A DNA stretch of 64,000 nt from Dyella sp. 2HG41-7 (lineage in GTDB: Bacteria; Pseudomonadota; Gammaproteobacteria; Xanthomonadales; Rhodanobacteraceae). Below are positions 34,785 through 44,063 of the stretch, piece by piece (the first letter of the stretch is position 1; every line of letters starts with the position of its first letter). The translations under genes and the position numbers were made by a program. The notes under the pieces are model-generated. The model had not been told where the DNA came from. It saw nothing but the letters and a program-made list of their open reading frames with translations, and searched no databases. Where the stretch lies: positions 3,348,001-3,412,000 of the forward strand of contig NZ_JAJEJV010000004.1 in assembly GCF_021390675.1 (NCBI RefSeq). The letters run 5' to 3'.

Positions 34785-34812
34785 TAAAAAAAGCCCCGCT
34801 TTTGCGGGGCCT
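34785..34812 (-). terminator. Intrinsic terminator after ychF
   Basis: 7-bp GCCCCGC/GCGGGGC stem (34793-34799 with 34804-34810) followed by a 7-T run on the minus strand. Confidence 0.9.
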
Positions 34813-34818
34813 TCGAAC

Positions 34819-35910
34819 TCAAACGTTGAACAGGAAGTGAAGTACGTCGCCGTCTTTGACGAGATATTCCTTACCTTCCTTGCGCAACTTGCCGGCGGCC
34901 GCCGCGCCGCTTTCACCCTTGAAATGGATGAAGTCGTCGTACGACACCGTTTCCGCACGGATAAAACCGCGCTCGAAATCGGTGTGAATGACGCCCGCGG
35001 CTTGCGGTGCGGTCGCGCCGCGTTTCACGGTCCACGCGCGCACTTCTTTTTCGCCCGCGGTGAAATACGTCTGCAGATTAAGCAGTTTGTAGCCGGCGCG
35101 AATCACGCGATTGAGGCCCGGCTCTTCCAGGCCGAGATCCTTCAAGAATTCATCGCGATCGGCATCGTCCAGTTGCGACAATTCTTCTTCGATCGCCGCA
35201 CAAACCGGCACCACTTCCGCACCCTCGCCCGCTGCGCGCTGACGCACCGCATCCAGATGCGGATTGTTTTCAAAGCCGTCTTCACGCACGTTGGCGATGT
35301 ACATCAGCGGCTTGAGCGTCAGCAGAAAAAGATCGCGAATCAAGGCTTTTTCTTCGTCATCCAGGCCCAGGCTGCGCGCGGATTTTCCTTCATTGAGGCC
35401 TGCCGCGAGCTTTTGCAACACCGGCTTTTTCGCCAGTGCTTCTTTATCGTTGGCCTTGGCGGCTCGCTCGGCGCGATTGAGCGCTTTTTCGACCGAGTCC
35501 AAATCCGCCAGCGCCAATTCGGTATCGATCGTTTCGATGTCCGCGATCGGATCGACCTTGCCCGCGACGTGAATGATGTCGGTGTGTTCGAAACAACGCA
35601 CCACGTGCGCAATTGCATCGACTTCGCGAATATGCGATAGGAACTTGTTGCCAAGGCCCTCGCCCTTCGACGCGCCGGCGACCAAGCCTGCGATATCGAC
35701 GAACTCCACCGCCGTCGGCACTACTTTCTGCGGCTTGACGATAGCCGCTAGCGCATTCAAACGAAGATCCGGCACCGGCACCACGCCCACATTGGGTTCG
35801 ATGGTGCAAAACGGGAAGTTGGCTGCTGCAATACCCGCCTTGGTCAGCGCGTTGAACAAGGTGGATTTGCCGACGTTAGGCAGGCCGACGATGCCGCATT
35901 TGATGCCCAT
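34819..35910 (-). CDS. ychF: Redox-regulated ribosome-binding ATPase YchF
   Basis: 363-aa OBG-family P-loop protein that prefers ATP. It begins [25 protein letters not shown] with the Walker A motif, has a coiled region ([22 protein letters not shown]) and a C-terminal TGS domain ([17 protein letters not shown]). It associates with ribosomes and influences stress and leaderless mRNA responses in E. coli. It lies 61 bp after pth, the usual pairing, and ends at a strong terminator. Confidence 0.97.
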   Translation of the reverse strand: MGIKCGIVGLPNVGKSTLFNALTKAGIAAANFPFCTIEPNVGVVPVPDLRLNALAAIVKPQKVVPTAVEFVDIAGLVAGASKGEGLGNKFLSHIREVDAIAHVVRCFEHTDIIHVAGKVDPIADIETIDTELALADLDSVEKALNRAERAAKANDKEALAKKPVLQKLAAGLNEGKSARSLGLDDEEKALIRDLFLLTLKPLMYIANVREDGFENNPHLDAVRQRAAGEGAEVVPVCAAIEEELSQLDDADRDEFLKDLGLEEPGLNRVIRAGYKLLNLQTYFTAGEKEVRAWTVKRGATAPQAAGVIHTDFERGFIRAETVSYDDFIHFKGESGAAAAGKLRKEGKEYLVKDGDVLHFLFNV

Positions 35911-35971
35911 GAAGAACTCCGAAAAACTAAAAACGAGAAACGTGAGATATCAGAACTGCATGAAAGCACGC

Positions 35972-36571
35972 CTACGGCGGCGACTTTTTTTCCGTTCCCG
36001 GGGTATGTAATTGCTGCATGGCTTTGTCGAATTGACCGCTGACTGCAAGCGGCAGCACGTTAAGCGCTTGCGCGATACCATCGAGCATGGCGTCTTCGTC
36101 TTTCGCCGAAGGGCGACCGAGCACCCACGACGTCACCTGATCCTTGTGACCCGGATGACCGATACCGACACGCAAGCGATGAAATTTGCCGTGGCCCAAG
36201 TGCGACACGATATCGCGCAGGCCGTTTTGACCGCCATGGCCGCCATCGAACTTCAAACGCACGGTACCCGCTGGCAGATCCAACTCGTCGTGTGCAACGA
36301 GGCACTCTTCCGGTTCGATCTTGTAGTAGCGCAACGCGGACGCCACGGCGATGCCGCTTTTGTTCATGAACGTTGAAGGCTTCAGCAGCCAAACGGGATC
36401 GCCGCCGATGCGCACCTTGCAGGTTTCGCCGTGCAATTTGCCATCGAACCCGAAACGCTCGCCCTGACCTGCTGCGAGGGCGTCAACAAACCAGAACCCG
36501 GCGTTGTGCCGGGTTCTGAGGTATTCGGCACCGGGGTTACCCAGTCCGACAATGAGACGCAAACCTGCCAT
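35972..36571 (-). CDS. pth: Peptidyl-tRNA hydrolase
   Basis: 199-aa enzyme that recycles peptidyl-tRNA released prematurely from ribosomes. It has the [20 protein letters not shown] block with the catalytic His (residue about 22), the [11 protein letters not shown] segment and [12 protein letters not shown]. The ATG at 36571 (MAGLRLIVG) is favoured over a TTG five codons upstream. It follows rplY across a hairpin (36590-36620) and precedes ychF. Confidence 0.97.
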   Translation of the reverse strand: MAGLRLIVGLGNPGAEYLRTRHNAGFWFVDALAAGQGERFGFDGKLHGETCKVRIGGDPVWLLKPSTFMNKSGIAVASALRYYKIEPEECLVAHDELDLPAGTVRLKFDGGHGGQNGLRDIVSHLGHGKFHRLRVGIGHPGHKDQVTSWVLGRPSAKDEDAMLDGIAQALNVLPLAVSGQFDKAMQQLHTPGTEKKSPP

Positions 36572-36589
36572 AGAGCGCTTCGGCAAGAC

Positions 36590-36620
36590 GCATCCGCATT
36601 CCTAGCAGGAACACGGATGC
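36590..36620 (-). terminator. Hairpin between rplY and pth
   Basis: Nested stem of 7 bp (36590-36596 with 36614-36620) and 5 bp (36599-36603 with 36607-36611). No T-run, so it is probably an mRNA stabiliser or partial attenuator rather than a strong terminator. Confidence 0.4.
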
Positions 36621-36628
36621 GCCGCGGC

Positions 36629-37297
36629 TTACTTCTTCGGTTCCTTGGAAGCTTCGGCAGCCGGCTTGGCAGCCTCACCCTCGGCGCCTTCGGCAGCCGG
36701 AGCTTCTTCCACTTCTTCCTGCACGGTCACGGCACTGACCACCGCCACGTCGTGGTCGGCGCCCAGGTGCAGCGAAACGATTTCCACGTCCGCCGGCAGC
36801 TTGAGCTGCGACAAGTGGATGATGTCGCCAGGCTTGAGGTCGGACAGGTCGAGTTCGATGAACTCCGGCAGATCCTTCGGCAAGCAGGACACTTCCACTT
36901 CCGTCAGGTTGTGCGAAACCACCACGCCGGCGGTCTTGCCAGCCGGGGATTTTTCCTGGTTCAGGAAGTGGATCGGCACGTTCACGCGGATCGCTTCGTT
37001 TTCGTTGATGCGCTGGAAGTCCATGTGCAGCATCTGCTGCTTGAACGGATGCTTCTGCCAGTCGCGCACCAGCACCTTCTGCACCTGGCCGTCGACGTTC
37101 AAGTCGAGCACGGACGAGAAGAACCACTCGTGCTTGGCGGCGAGCAGGATGGTGTTGTGCTCGATCTGGATGCTTTCAGCGGGTTGACCCGCACCGTAAA
37201 CCACTGCGGGCACGAAGGACGCACGACGCAGGCGGCGGCTCGCACCTTTCCCCTCGTCTTTGCGGGCCTGTGCCGCGATTTCATGAGTCTTAGCCAT
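36629..37297 (-). CDS. rplY: 50S ribosomal protein L25, long Ctc/TL5 form
   Basis: 222-aa 5S rRNA-binding protein: an N-terminal L25 domain (residues about 5-95, GASRRLRRASFVPAVVYG) is followed by the beta-rich TL5 domain (VEVSCLPKDLPEFIELDLSDL) and an Ala/Glu-rich tail of about 30 residues (EEAPAAEGAEGE). E. coli L25 has only the first domain. It lies between prs and pth, as in related genomes. Confidence 0.95.
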   Translation of the reverse strand: MAKTHEIAAQARKDEGKGASRRLRRASFVPAVVYGAGQPAESIQIEHNTILLAAKHEWFFSSVLDLNVDGQVQKVLVRDWQKHPFKQQMLHMDFQRINENEAIRVNVPIHFLNQEKSPAGKTAGVVVSHNLTEVEVSCLPKDLPEFIELDLSDLKPGDIIHLSQLKLPADVEIVSLHLGADHDVAVVSAVTVQEEVEEAPAAEGAEGEAAKPAAEASKEPKK

Positions 37298-37430
37298 GTC
37301 GGAATTGCCTTAGGTTTTTGAAAGCCGCCTCGCGGCAGCCAGACTGACTCTCCCGCGACCAGAAGAGCCGTATTGCCCGCGGATGCGGGCGGAAAAGCGG
37401 GTAAGTATACAGAAAATCGAGCAACGTGGC

Positions 37431-37467
37431 TCCCTCTCCCCTCCGGGGAGAGGGCTTGGGTGAGGGG
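37431..37467 (+). repeat. REP-like palindromic element, copy 1
   Basis: Perfect 10-bp palindrome CCCTCTCCCC/GGGGAGAGGG with a 3-nt loop, followed by CTTGGGTGAGGGG. Same element class as copy 2 in opposite orientation, in the prs-rplY gap. Confidence 0.75.
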
Positions 37468-37527
37468 CAAATCTCGCGAGATCGCGAGTTCGAAGCACCG
37501 CTTTCTGGAGCCCGGGGCAAGCCTTGA

Positions 37528-37562
37528 CCCCTCACCTCAGTCCTCTCCCCGGCGGGGAGAGG
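37528..37562 (-). repeat. REP-like palindromic element, copy 2 (inverted)
   Basis: Palindrome CCTCTCCCC/GGGGAGAGG with GCC loop and tail ACTGAGGTGAGGGG on the minus strand. Head-to-head with copy 1, about 60 bp apart, and 10 bp after the prs stop. Confidence 0.75.
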
Positions 37563-37572
37563 AAGAAAACCC

Positions 37573-38529
37573 TTAGTCGATGTAGAGCGAGCTCACCGAT
37601 TCGCCGTACGCGATGCGGCGGATCGTTTCGGCCAGCAATTCGGCTACCGAAAGCTGACGAATACGCGCACAAGCCTTGGCCTCTTCGCGCAGCGGCAGGG
37701 TATTGGTGACCACCAGCTGGTCGAGCTGGGAATTCTCGATATTGCGGATCGCCGCGCCGGACAGCACCGGATGCACGCAGTAAGCGACGACCTTGCGCGC
37801 GCCGCGCTCTTTCAGCGCAGCCGCCGCGGCGCACAGCGTGCCGGCGGTGTCGACGATGTCGTCCACCATCACGCAAGTTTTGCCCTCGACGTCGCCGATG
37901 ATGTTCATCACCGTGGCCACGTTGGCCTTCGGGCGGCGCTTGTCGATGATGGCCAGATCGGCATCGTCCAGGCGCTTGGCGATCGCGCGAGCGCGCACCA
38001 CGCCGCCGACGTCCGGACTGACCACGATCAGATCGTCCATGCTGTAGTTGCGCCAGATGTCCGCCAGCAGGATCGGCGAAGCATAGACGTTGTCGACCGG
38101 CACGTCGAAGAAGCCCTGGATCTGGTCGGCATGCAAGTCGACCGTCAGCACGCGATCCACGCCGGAGGTGCCGATCAAGCGCGCCACCATCTTGGCCGTA
38201 ATCGGCACGCGCGCGGAGCGCGGGCGGCGATCCTGGCGGGCATAACCGAAGTATGGGATGACCGCGGTCACGCTGGCCGCGGACGCGCGCTTGAGCGCAT
38301 CGACCAAGGTGAGCAATTCGAACAGATTCTCCGCGCTCGGCGCGCCGGTAGGCTGCAGCACGAACACTTCCTGGCGGCGGACGTTCTCTTCGATCTCGAT
38401 CTGCACTTCGCCGTCGCTGAACTTGCCGACCAAGGCTTTGCCGAGCGGCACGCCCAGGCGATGAGCGACGTCTTCGGCGAGTGCACGGTGCGCATTGCCG
38501 GTAAACAGCATCGGGCTGGACGTATCCAC
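37573..38529 (-). CDS. prs: Ribose-phosphate pyrophosphokinase
   Basis: 318-aa enzyme making PRPP from ribose 5-phosphate and ATP for nucleotide, His and Trp synthesis. It has [18 protein letters not shown], the [15 protein letters not shown] region and the PRPP-binding loop [14 protein letters not shown]. The likely start is a GTG at 38529, 8 nt after GAGGAAA; an ATG six codons in is an alternative. It is transcribed after tRNA-Gln and before rplY. Confidence 0.96.
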   Translation of the reverse strand: MDTSSPMLFTGNAHRALAEDVAHRLGVPLGKALVGKFSDGEVQIEIEENVRRQEVFVLQPTGAPSAENLFELLTLVDALKRASAASVTAVIPYFGYARQDRRPRSARVPITAKMVARLIGTSGVDRVLTVDLHADQIQGFFDVPVDNVYASPILLADIWRNYSMDDLIVVSPDVGGVVRARAIAKRLDDADLAIIDKRRPKANVATVMNIIGDVEGKTCVMVDDIVDTAGTLCAAAAALKERGARKVVAYCVHPVLSGAAIRNIENSQLDQLVVTNTLPLREEAKACARIRQLSVAELLAETIRRIAYGESVSSLYID

Positions 38530-38684
38530 GGTTGTTTCCTCAGAACCAGGCTATTGTTAGTTCAGCACTGAAAAGGGGATGGCCGCCTTTTCAACTCACC
38601 CGTCGGGTCCCTGCCCGAAGCGGGCTCTATCGTATCGAACTCTGTTGCACTCGATACGCGGCAATCTCATCCAGATTGCACGAA

Positions 38685-38708
38685 ACAGGGGGTCATGAGA
38701 CCCCCTGT
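38685..38708 (-). terminator. Terminator after tRNA-Gln
   Basis: Perfect 10-bp stem (38685-38694 with 38699-38708), 4-nt loop, then TTTCGTGC on the minus strand. It lies 6 bp after the tRNA-Gln 3' end and before prs. Confidence 0.7.
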
Positions 38709-38714
38709 CGAATA

Positions 38715-38791
38715 TGGCTGGGGCGGTAGGATTCGAACCTACGCATGCGGGAATCAAAATCCCGTGCCTTAACCAGCTTGGCGACGCCCCA
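38715..38791 (-). tRNA. tRNA-Gln (TTG)
   Basis: 77 nt with encoded CCA. Acceptor TGGGGCG/CGCCCCA, anticodon loop TTTTGAT giving anticodon TTG, T loop GTTCGAATC. Located between the ispE-like gene and prs. Confidence 0.96.
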
Positions 38792-38822
38792 ATATCTCGA
38801 TTGTCATTTGCCTCCGCCGGAC

Positions 38823-40202
38823 TTACGCCGCTGCCGCGTGGCGCGCGAGCGCCCGATGCAACGGCGACAACCCGACGCCCTCGACCACGTACGCCGAGAA
38901 CGATGTCGGACAACGCCGAACAACCGCTTCAGCCCGCTCAGGCGTGGGCGTTTCCAGAAAAACGCAACCGCCTGCACCGGAAAGCCGTGCGTGACCATGG
39001 TCTCCCAGCCAATCCAACGCCACAGCAACCCGAGGGTATCGCGCGCGGACGAATGGTTCGAAGACGTTCTCCAGCGTTTCGCCGGAAGCAAAGGATGAAA
39101 TTGTGGCTGGCGACGCAATGCGTGTCAATTCAGTTGTTTGAAAAAAATCGTCGACCGACACGTGTTCGTGCGGGTCGAGCACCACGTACCAGCGCCGCGG
39201 CAACTTGATCGGTCGGGCGCGATCGCCCGCACCCGTCACCCACGCCGAACGGCCGCGCACGAACAACGCGGTTTCCGCATCGAGCTCGCTTGCCAAATCG
39301 GCCACCTCGTCCACATCCAAACCGCATCGCCAAAGATGATTCAGCGCAAGCATCGCGGCGGCGGCGTGCGAAGCGCGACTGCCCAAACCGTCGATCGCGG
39401 GAACACGCGTTTCAATCTCGATTTCTGCACCTTCACGCACATTCGCGCGACTGCGCAGCAATTCGGCTGCGCGGATCAGCAAATCGTTGGAACCGTCCTG
39501 CACGCCCGCAACGCAATGGATGCGCCCGTCATCGCGTGCACGCACGCGAAGTTCGTCGCTCCAATCCAACAGGCGAAAGACGGTTTGCCATTGCCGCTGG
39601 CCGTCATCGTTCTCATCAAGCATGCGCAAGAATAGATTGAGCTTTATCGGCGCCGGCCAAATGCTCCATTCGCTTGCATCGGGCGACGAAAGCACACGCG
39701 ACATGAACACGCGCAACGTGTCGGGAAACCCGTGTTCTTGATCGCGCTCGCGCGCATAGGCGTAAGCGGGATCGTTCTTATCGACAATCGAAAAACCATG
39801 CTTGGCGTAGAACGGCGCATTCCACGACACATCGGCAAGCGTGCCCAGGTCGACGCGCCGATAACCCGCCGCGCGCGCCCAGGCGCAGGCATGTTCAAGC
39901 AACGCCGTACCGATGCCGCGACGGTGGAACGCCGGCAACACATCGATCTCGGCGATGCCGATGATCTGTCCATCTTGCTCTGCATCGAGCCAAATGAATC
40001 CCACTGGCTCGTCGCTTTCGTCATCGATCGCGACCCAAACGAAACCGCGCTGAATTTCTTCCGCAAGCTGCTCCGGCGGAATGGATACGGACGAATAAAA
40101 ACGCCACGCCGCATGTCCGCGAAACATTTCCACGGCTGCGCGCTCGATGGTGCAAAGGGCGTCTACGTGCGATGTAGTGGCCCGCTCAATTCGAAATGTC
40201 AT
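38823..40202 (-). CDS. GNAT acetyltransferase fused to a degenerate IspE-like kinase
   Basis: 459 aa in one uninterrupted frame. Residues 1-170 are a GNAT domain with the acetyl-CoA motif VLPAFHRRGIGTA (88-100) and WNAPFYAKHGF. Residues 178-459 align by eye with IspE (4-diphosphocytidyl-2C-methyl-D-erythritol kinase): WPAPIKLNLFL with Lys187 (E. coli Lys10), LALNHLWRCGL, RLSGAGGCVF and GLSPLHRAL. Key kinase features are missing: the ATP loop GLGGGSS reads GLGSRAS (272-278), the substrate motif DGYHELQT reads DGQRQWQT (200-207), and catalytic Asp141 of E. coli corresponds to Glu310 (GADVP reads DAETA). The locus (lolB, here, tRNA-Gln, prs) is the usual ispE site. Kinase activity is doubtful. 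An internal ATG at 39704 has no visible ribosome binding site. Confidence 0.85.
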   Translation of the reverse strand: MTFRIERATTSHVDALCTIERAAVEMFRGHAAWRFYSSVSIPPEQLAEEIQRGFVWVAIDDESDEPVGFIWLDAEQDGQIIGIAEIDVLPAFHRRGIGTALLEHACAWARAAGYRRVDLGTLADVSWNAPFYAKHGFSIVDKNDPAYAYARERDQEHGFPDTLRVFMSRVLSSPDASEWSIWPAPIKLNLFLRMLDENDDGQRQWQTVFRLLDWSDELRVRARDDGRIHCVAGVQDGSNDLLIRAAELLRSRANVREGAEIEIETRVPAIDGLGSRASHAAAAMLALNHLWRCGLDVDEVADLASELDAETALFVRGRSAWVTGAGDRARPIKLPRRWYVVLDPHEHVSVDDFFQTTELTRIASPATISSFASGETLENVFEPFVRARYPRVAVALDWLGDHGHARLSGAGGCVFLETPTPERAEAVVRRCPTSFSAYVVEGVGLSPLHRALARHAAAA

Positions 40203-40258
40203 GACAAAGCGCCATCAAAGTTCGTGTCAGCAACGCATACCACCCATGAATGCGATGG

Positions 40259-40873
40259 TTATTGCAAGCTCCACGATTGAATCGCGAGCCGCACTTTGTA
40301 CGGCGGTTTCTCGGCAAACACTTTCAAGGGCAGCGGCGGTTGACGCGTCGTATCCCACGCGAGATAGCTCACCGTCCAGCCATCCTGCTGCAAAACGGAA
40401 GGCAAACGATCGTCACCAAAACTCAGGTCGGCTTGTGCGCCGTGTGCCCGCAATCCGAGCACCCATGCGCGCAATTCATCGAGCGGTACTTCCCAATGCA
40501 GCGCGCGCCGCATAAGCGCCTCCGCGTCCGCTCCGCGCTGAGGACCGCCATCGACGCCGTCTAGCTCGGCGCCGTCCGGGCCGCCGCTCAAGCGATAGCT
40601 CTTGCCGGATACGGGCGCGCGAAAAATGAGTTCATAGCTGGCGCCGTTCTGCGTCCACGTGAAGTCGCTGCCCGGCACGCCCTCTTTGCCGTCGGAGACT
40701 GCGAGCCGACCCTGCAAAACCCAGTGATCGGCGTTGGCCAGTTGCTGTTCGCGCGCAGCCTGTTGCGATAACGACGCGGCATCTCCCTGGTTGCGCACGA
40801 GCTGCTTCGGCGCGCACGCAGTCAATAGCAGCAGCGGTGCGAGCGCTGCGATAACGCGGAATCGTGAGGTCAT
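40259..40873 (-). CDS. lolB: Outer membrane lipoprotein LolB
   Basis: 204-aa lipoprotein receptor that accepts lipoproteins from LolA and inserts them in the outer membrane. The ATG at 40873 gives a signal peptide with lipobox LLTAC (Cys20); its ATGA overlap with the preceding TPR gene supports it. The mature part has WVLQGRLAVSDGKEG and the closing PPYKVRLAIQSWSL, typical of LolB. It precedes the IspE-like gene as in E. coli. Confidence 0.93.
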   Translation of the reverse strand: MTSRFRVIAALAPLLLLTACAPKQLVRNQGDAASLSQQAAREQQLANADHWVLQGRLAVSDGKEGVPGSDFTWTQNGASYELIFRAPVSGKSYRLSGGPDGAELDGVDGGPQRGADAEALMRRALHWEVPLDELRAWVLGLRAHGAQADLSFGDDRLPSVLQQDGWTVSYLAWDTTRQPPLPLKVFAEKPPYKVRLAIQSWSLQ

Positions 40874-42609
40874 GGCTCTAGGCGCTTCAAAGTTTGTTGC
40901 AGGTTGGCGTTGTGCGGATCGATGCGACGCACTTGATCGAAGACTTGCTGCGCCTGATCGCGATCGCCCTGCTTCCACAGCACTTCGCCGAAGTGGACGC
41001 CGACGTCGGCGTCTTTGCCGGTTTGCCACGCGTTGCGCAGCACGGCCACCGCTTCGTTTAGATTTCCGAGCCGATATTGCAGCCAACCCCACGAGTCGGC
41101 GATCGACGGATCGTTTGGCTTGGCCGCACGTGCGGTCGCAATCAACTTCTCCGCTTCGGCAAGATCGCGATCGGCATCGGCCAGCGTGAATCCCAGCGCA
41201 TTGCTCGCATCGATATCGTTCGGCTTGACCTGCAGCAGATGACGGAAATCCGCAACGGCGAGATCGATTTTGCCGATTTCCGCATACGCCAAACCACGCC
41301 CGTACAACAGATCCGGATCGTCCGGCGCCACCTGCAGCGCATGACTGAATGCATCAGTGGCTTCCGGGTAACGCTTGTCGCGCAGATAGAGATCGGCATC
41401 CACTTCGTACGCGCGGCGCAGTTGTGCGGGCTGATCCAGGTAATCGGTCTGCATCTCGGCCAATTGCTGATGCGCTTCGGCGCTGCGGCCGAGGTCCTGC
41501 AGCAAAATCGCGCTACGCAAGTCGGCATCGAAAGCGTGATCGTCGTCGTCCGGCACCTGGTCGTACCACTTCAGCGCCTCGTCCTTTTTGCCCAGCACTT
41601 CGGCCAATTGACCGAGCAAATACGCACTGGACGTGCGCACATCATCGGGTGCTTGCGCGAGTTGCTGATAGACCTGGCCAAGCGACTTGTTGTCTTTGGC
41701 ATTGGCCGCCAGCGCAGCGCGCAAGGCGTAGGTCTGCGCGTTCTGCGGCCCTTTCTCCAACAGATGCGCGGCTTGCGAATATTGACCGCTTTGACCCAGC
41801 AACGAGGCGTAGGTCAATCGCAATCCGATGTTGGTGGGATCTTTCACTTGCGCCTGGCGCAACAGCGTCAGGCCGCCCGTTCGATCGCCGTTATTGAGCT
41901 TCAGCTGCGCCGCCCACGCATAGGTTTCGGCGGTGCCGAAACGCTTCAACGCGCCATCGGCGATTTGTCCGGCGTAGGCGTGGCGGCCCAACTGTTCGCC
42001 GAGTTCGCTCATGGCGAGCCACGCTTTGGGATCGGCCGGCAGATGCTCCGGCGTGGCCAGCGATTCGAGCAGATTGGCGGCGAGCGCCGGATCGCGACTG
42101 CCGATCAACACGCGCCCGAACATGCGCCAGGCATCCTTGTCGCCGCTCGTGATAAGCAGGGAAAGCTGGCGACGTGCTTCGTCAGTCTGCCCCTGCTCCA
42201 CCGCCAACTGGGCTCGGGCTTGGGCCAGCTGCGCTGGCGTCGCGCCCAGCGCCTGCCAGCGGTCAATGGCGCGTCTGGCGGCCTCCGGATCGTGGATGGC
42301 GATGCCCAAGGCGGCGGCCTTTCCGGCCACATCCGGGTCGCTCGAAAGCGCCATGGCTTTGTCATAGGCCTGGGACGCGGCCTTGAGATCGGCCCCGGAC
42401 AGCGCCAACTCTCCTGCCATCAGCTGGGCCAGCAGGTCGTGATCGGCATCCGGGGTGGCTACGGTTACCGTTGCCAGCGGCTGTTGCGACGCTTTAGATG
42501 GAGGGCTCGACCGATGCGGTACCGCGGCACATCCGACCATGCCAAGCACGACCAACCCTACAGCTACAAACTGCCGCACTTGCTTGAACTTGCCCGTCCC
42601 GCTCAGCAC
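40870..42609 (-). CDS. TPR-repeat lipoprotein
   Basis: 579 aa starting with GTG at 42609 after GGAGGAATAGT. The N-terminus has a lipoprotein signal with Cys27 (GMVGC). The rest is a string of about a dozen tetratricopeptide-like helices, for example PDDPDLLYGRGLAYAEIGKIDLAVADF and a final WGWLQYRLGNLNEAVAVLRNAW. Probably a periplasmic or outer-membrane scaffold; partner unknown. It is divergent from hemA and overlaps lolB by 4 nt. Confidence 0.85.
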   Translation of the reverse strand: MLSGTGKFKQVRQFVAVGLVVLGMVGCAAVPHRSSPPSKASQQPLATVTVATPDADHDLLAQLMAGELALSGADLKAASQAYDKAMALSSDPDVAGKAAALGIAIHDPEAARRAIDRWQALGATPAQLAQARAQLAVEQGQTDEARRQLSLLITSGDKDAWRMFGRVLIGSRDPALAANLLESLATPEHLPADPKAWLAMSELGEQLGRHAYAGQIADGALKRFGTAETYAWAAQLKLNNGDRTGGLTLLRQAQVKDPTNIGLRLTYASLLGQSGQYSQAAHLLEKGPQNAQTYALRAALAANAKDNKSLGQVYQQLAQAPDDVRTSSAYLLGQLAEVLGKKDEALKWYDQVPDDDDHAFDADLRSAILLQDLGRSAEAHQQLAEMQTDYLDQPAQLRRAYEVDADLYLRDKRYPEATDAFSHALQVAPDDPDLLYGRGLAYAEIGKIDLAVADFRHLLQVKPNDIDASNALGFTLADADRDLAEAEKLIATARAAKPNDPSIADSWGWLQYRLGNLNEAVAVLRNAWQTGKDADVGVHFGEVLWKQGDRDQAQQVFDQVRRIDPHNANLQQTLKRLEP

Positions 42610-42701
42610 ACTATTCCTCCAACCACTTGTCGGTTCCGGCGTAAGCCGGATTTGTCTAGTCTACGCCGGCCCACGCCCGTCGCCTCCATTCGCATCACGT
42701 C

Positions 42702-43976
42702 ATGAAGCTGATCGCCCTCGGGCTCAACCATCTCACCGCGCCGGTCAGCCTGCGCGAACAGGTGGCGTTCGACGAAGACGCAGCGAACGAGGCCCTGCGC
42801 GAACTCGCTCATGTGCCAGGCGTCGAGGAGGCGATGATCCTCTCCACCTGCAATCGCACCGAGCTTTACGTCAGCGTAACAGCCGGCGCTGAAAACGCGC
42901 CGCAGGAGTGGCTCAGCCGTCACCATCGTCTGACTCCGGGCAAGCTTGACGAGTTCCTGTATCGCCATGATGACGAAGCGGCCGTGAGACATATGTTTCG
43001 GGTCGCCACCGGGCTGGATTCGATGGTGTTGGGCGAACCGCAAATTCTTGGCCAGGTGAAAGAGGCGTATCAGCAAGCGCGAGAAGCCAACGCGCTGAAA
43101 ACGCCGATGGATCGCCTGCTGCAACACACGTTTGCGGTCGCCAAACGCGTTCGCACCGATACGCGCATCGGCGCGCATACCGTGTCCGTGGCATTCACGG
43201 CGGTGCGGCTGGCCGAGCGCGTGTTCACCGATTTGCGCCAAGCGTGCGTGCTGCTGATCGGCGCGGGCGACACCATCGAGCTGGCGGTGCGCCATCTCGC
43301 CGAAAAGCAGGTGCGACGGCTGATCGTCGCCAACCGCACGTTGGAAAACGCGCAAGAACTCGCCAGTCGCCACGGCGGTTACGCGATCTCGTTGCACGAT
43401 CTTCCGCAGCATCTGGCGGAAGCCGATATCGTCATCGCGTCCACCGCCGCACGACAACCCGTGCTGACGCGCGCGATCGTGGAAAAAGCGATTGCGGCGC
43501 GTCGCCGCAAACCAATGTTTATGGTCGACATCGCCGTGCCGCGCGATATCGAACCATCGGTGGGCGAACTGGACGACGTGTATCTCTACGGCATCGACGA
43601 CTTGCGCCAGGTAATCGACGACAACCGTCGCTCGCGCGAAACGGCAGCGCGCGAGGCCGACGCCATTATCGATCTCCAAGTCGAGCGCTATATGTCCTGG
43701 CGTCGCGCGTTGACGATCCGCAATCCCGCGGTGGATCTGCGCCTGCACGCGGAGTCGTATCGCGATCAAGTACTGGAAAAAGCGCGCGCCATGATCGCGC
43801 GCGGTAAATCGCCTGACGAAGCGCTATCGTTCCTCGCCAATACCTTGACCAACAAATTGCTGCATCACCCGAGCGCACGACTGCGCGAAGCCACGCTCAA
43901 CGGCGATCACGATCTGCTACACGCTGCAGGTCGTTTGTACGGCCTGGACGAGACGACCGAAACGAACGACGAATAG
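42702..43976 (+). CDS. hemA: Glutamyl-tRNA reductase
   Basis: 424-aa NADPH-dependent enzyme making glutamate-1-semialdehyde, the first committed step of C5-pathway tetrapyrrole synthesis. It has the catalytic Cys in MILSTCNRTELYV (about residue 50), the nucleotide-binding LLIGAGDTIELAVRHL (about 182-197) and a C-terminal dimerisation helix region. It starts MKLIALGLNHLTAP and is followed by prfA, the common hemA-prfA pair. Confidence 0.98.
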   Translation: MKLIALGLNHLTAPVSLREQVAFDEDAANEALRELAHVPGVEEAMILSTCNRTELYVSVTAGAENAPQEWLSRHHRLTPGKLDEFLYRHDDEAAVRHMFRVATGLDSMVLGEPQILGQVKEAYQQAREANALKTPMDRLLQHTFAVAKRVRTDTRIGAHTVSVAFTAVRLAERVFTDLRQACVLLIGAGDTIELAVRHLAEKQVRRLIVANRTLENAQELASRHGGYAISLHDLPQHLAEADIVIASTAARQPVLTRAIVEKAIAARRRKPMFMVDIAVPRDIEPSVGELDDVYLYGIDDLRQVIDDNRRSRETAAREADAIIDLQVERYMSWRRALTIRNPAVDLRLHAESYRDQVLEKARAMIARGKSPDEALSFLANTLTNKLLHHPSARLREATLNGDHDLLHAAGRLYGLDETTETNDE

Positions 43977-44063
43977 CGAGAGCGGCTGGCTGCCGCGCTC
44001 GATGTGCCATTCGTTCGCGAGCGCACCGCTCGCATCCGCCTTTCTTTTTTTCGGTCTCTTTTC

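Noticed and set aside
39704-40202. Treating the GNAT and IspE-like parts as two separate genes
   Set aside because: There is no stop codon or frame change between them, and the internal ATG at 39704 lacks a visible ribosome binding site.
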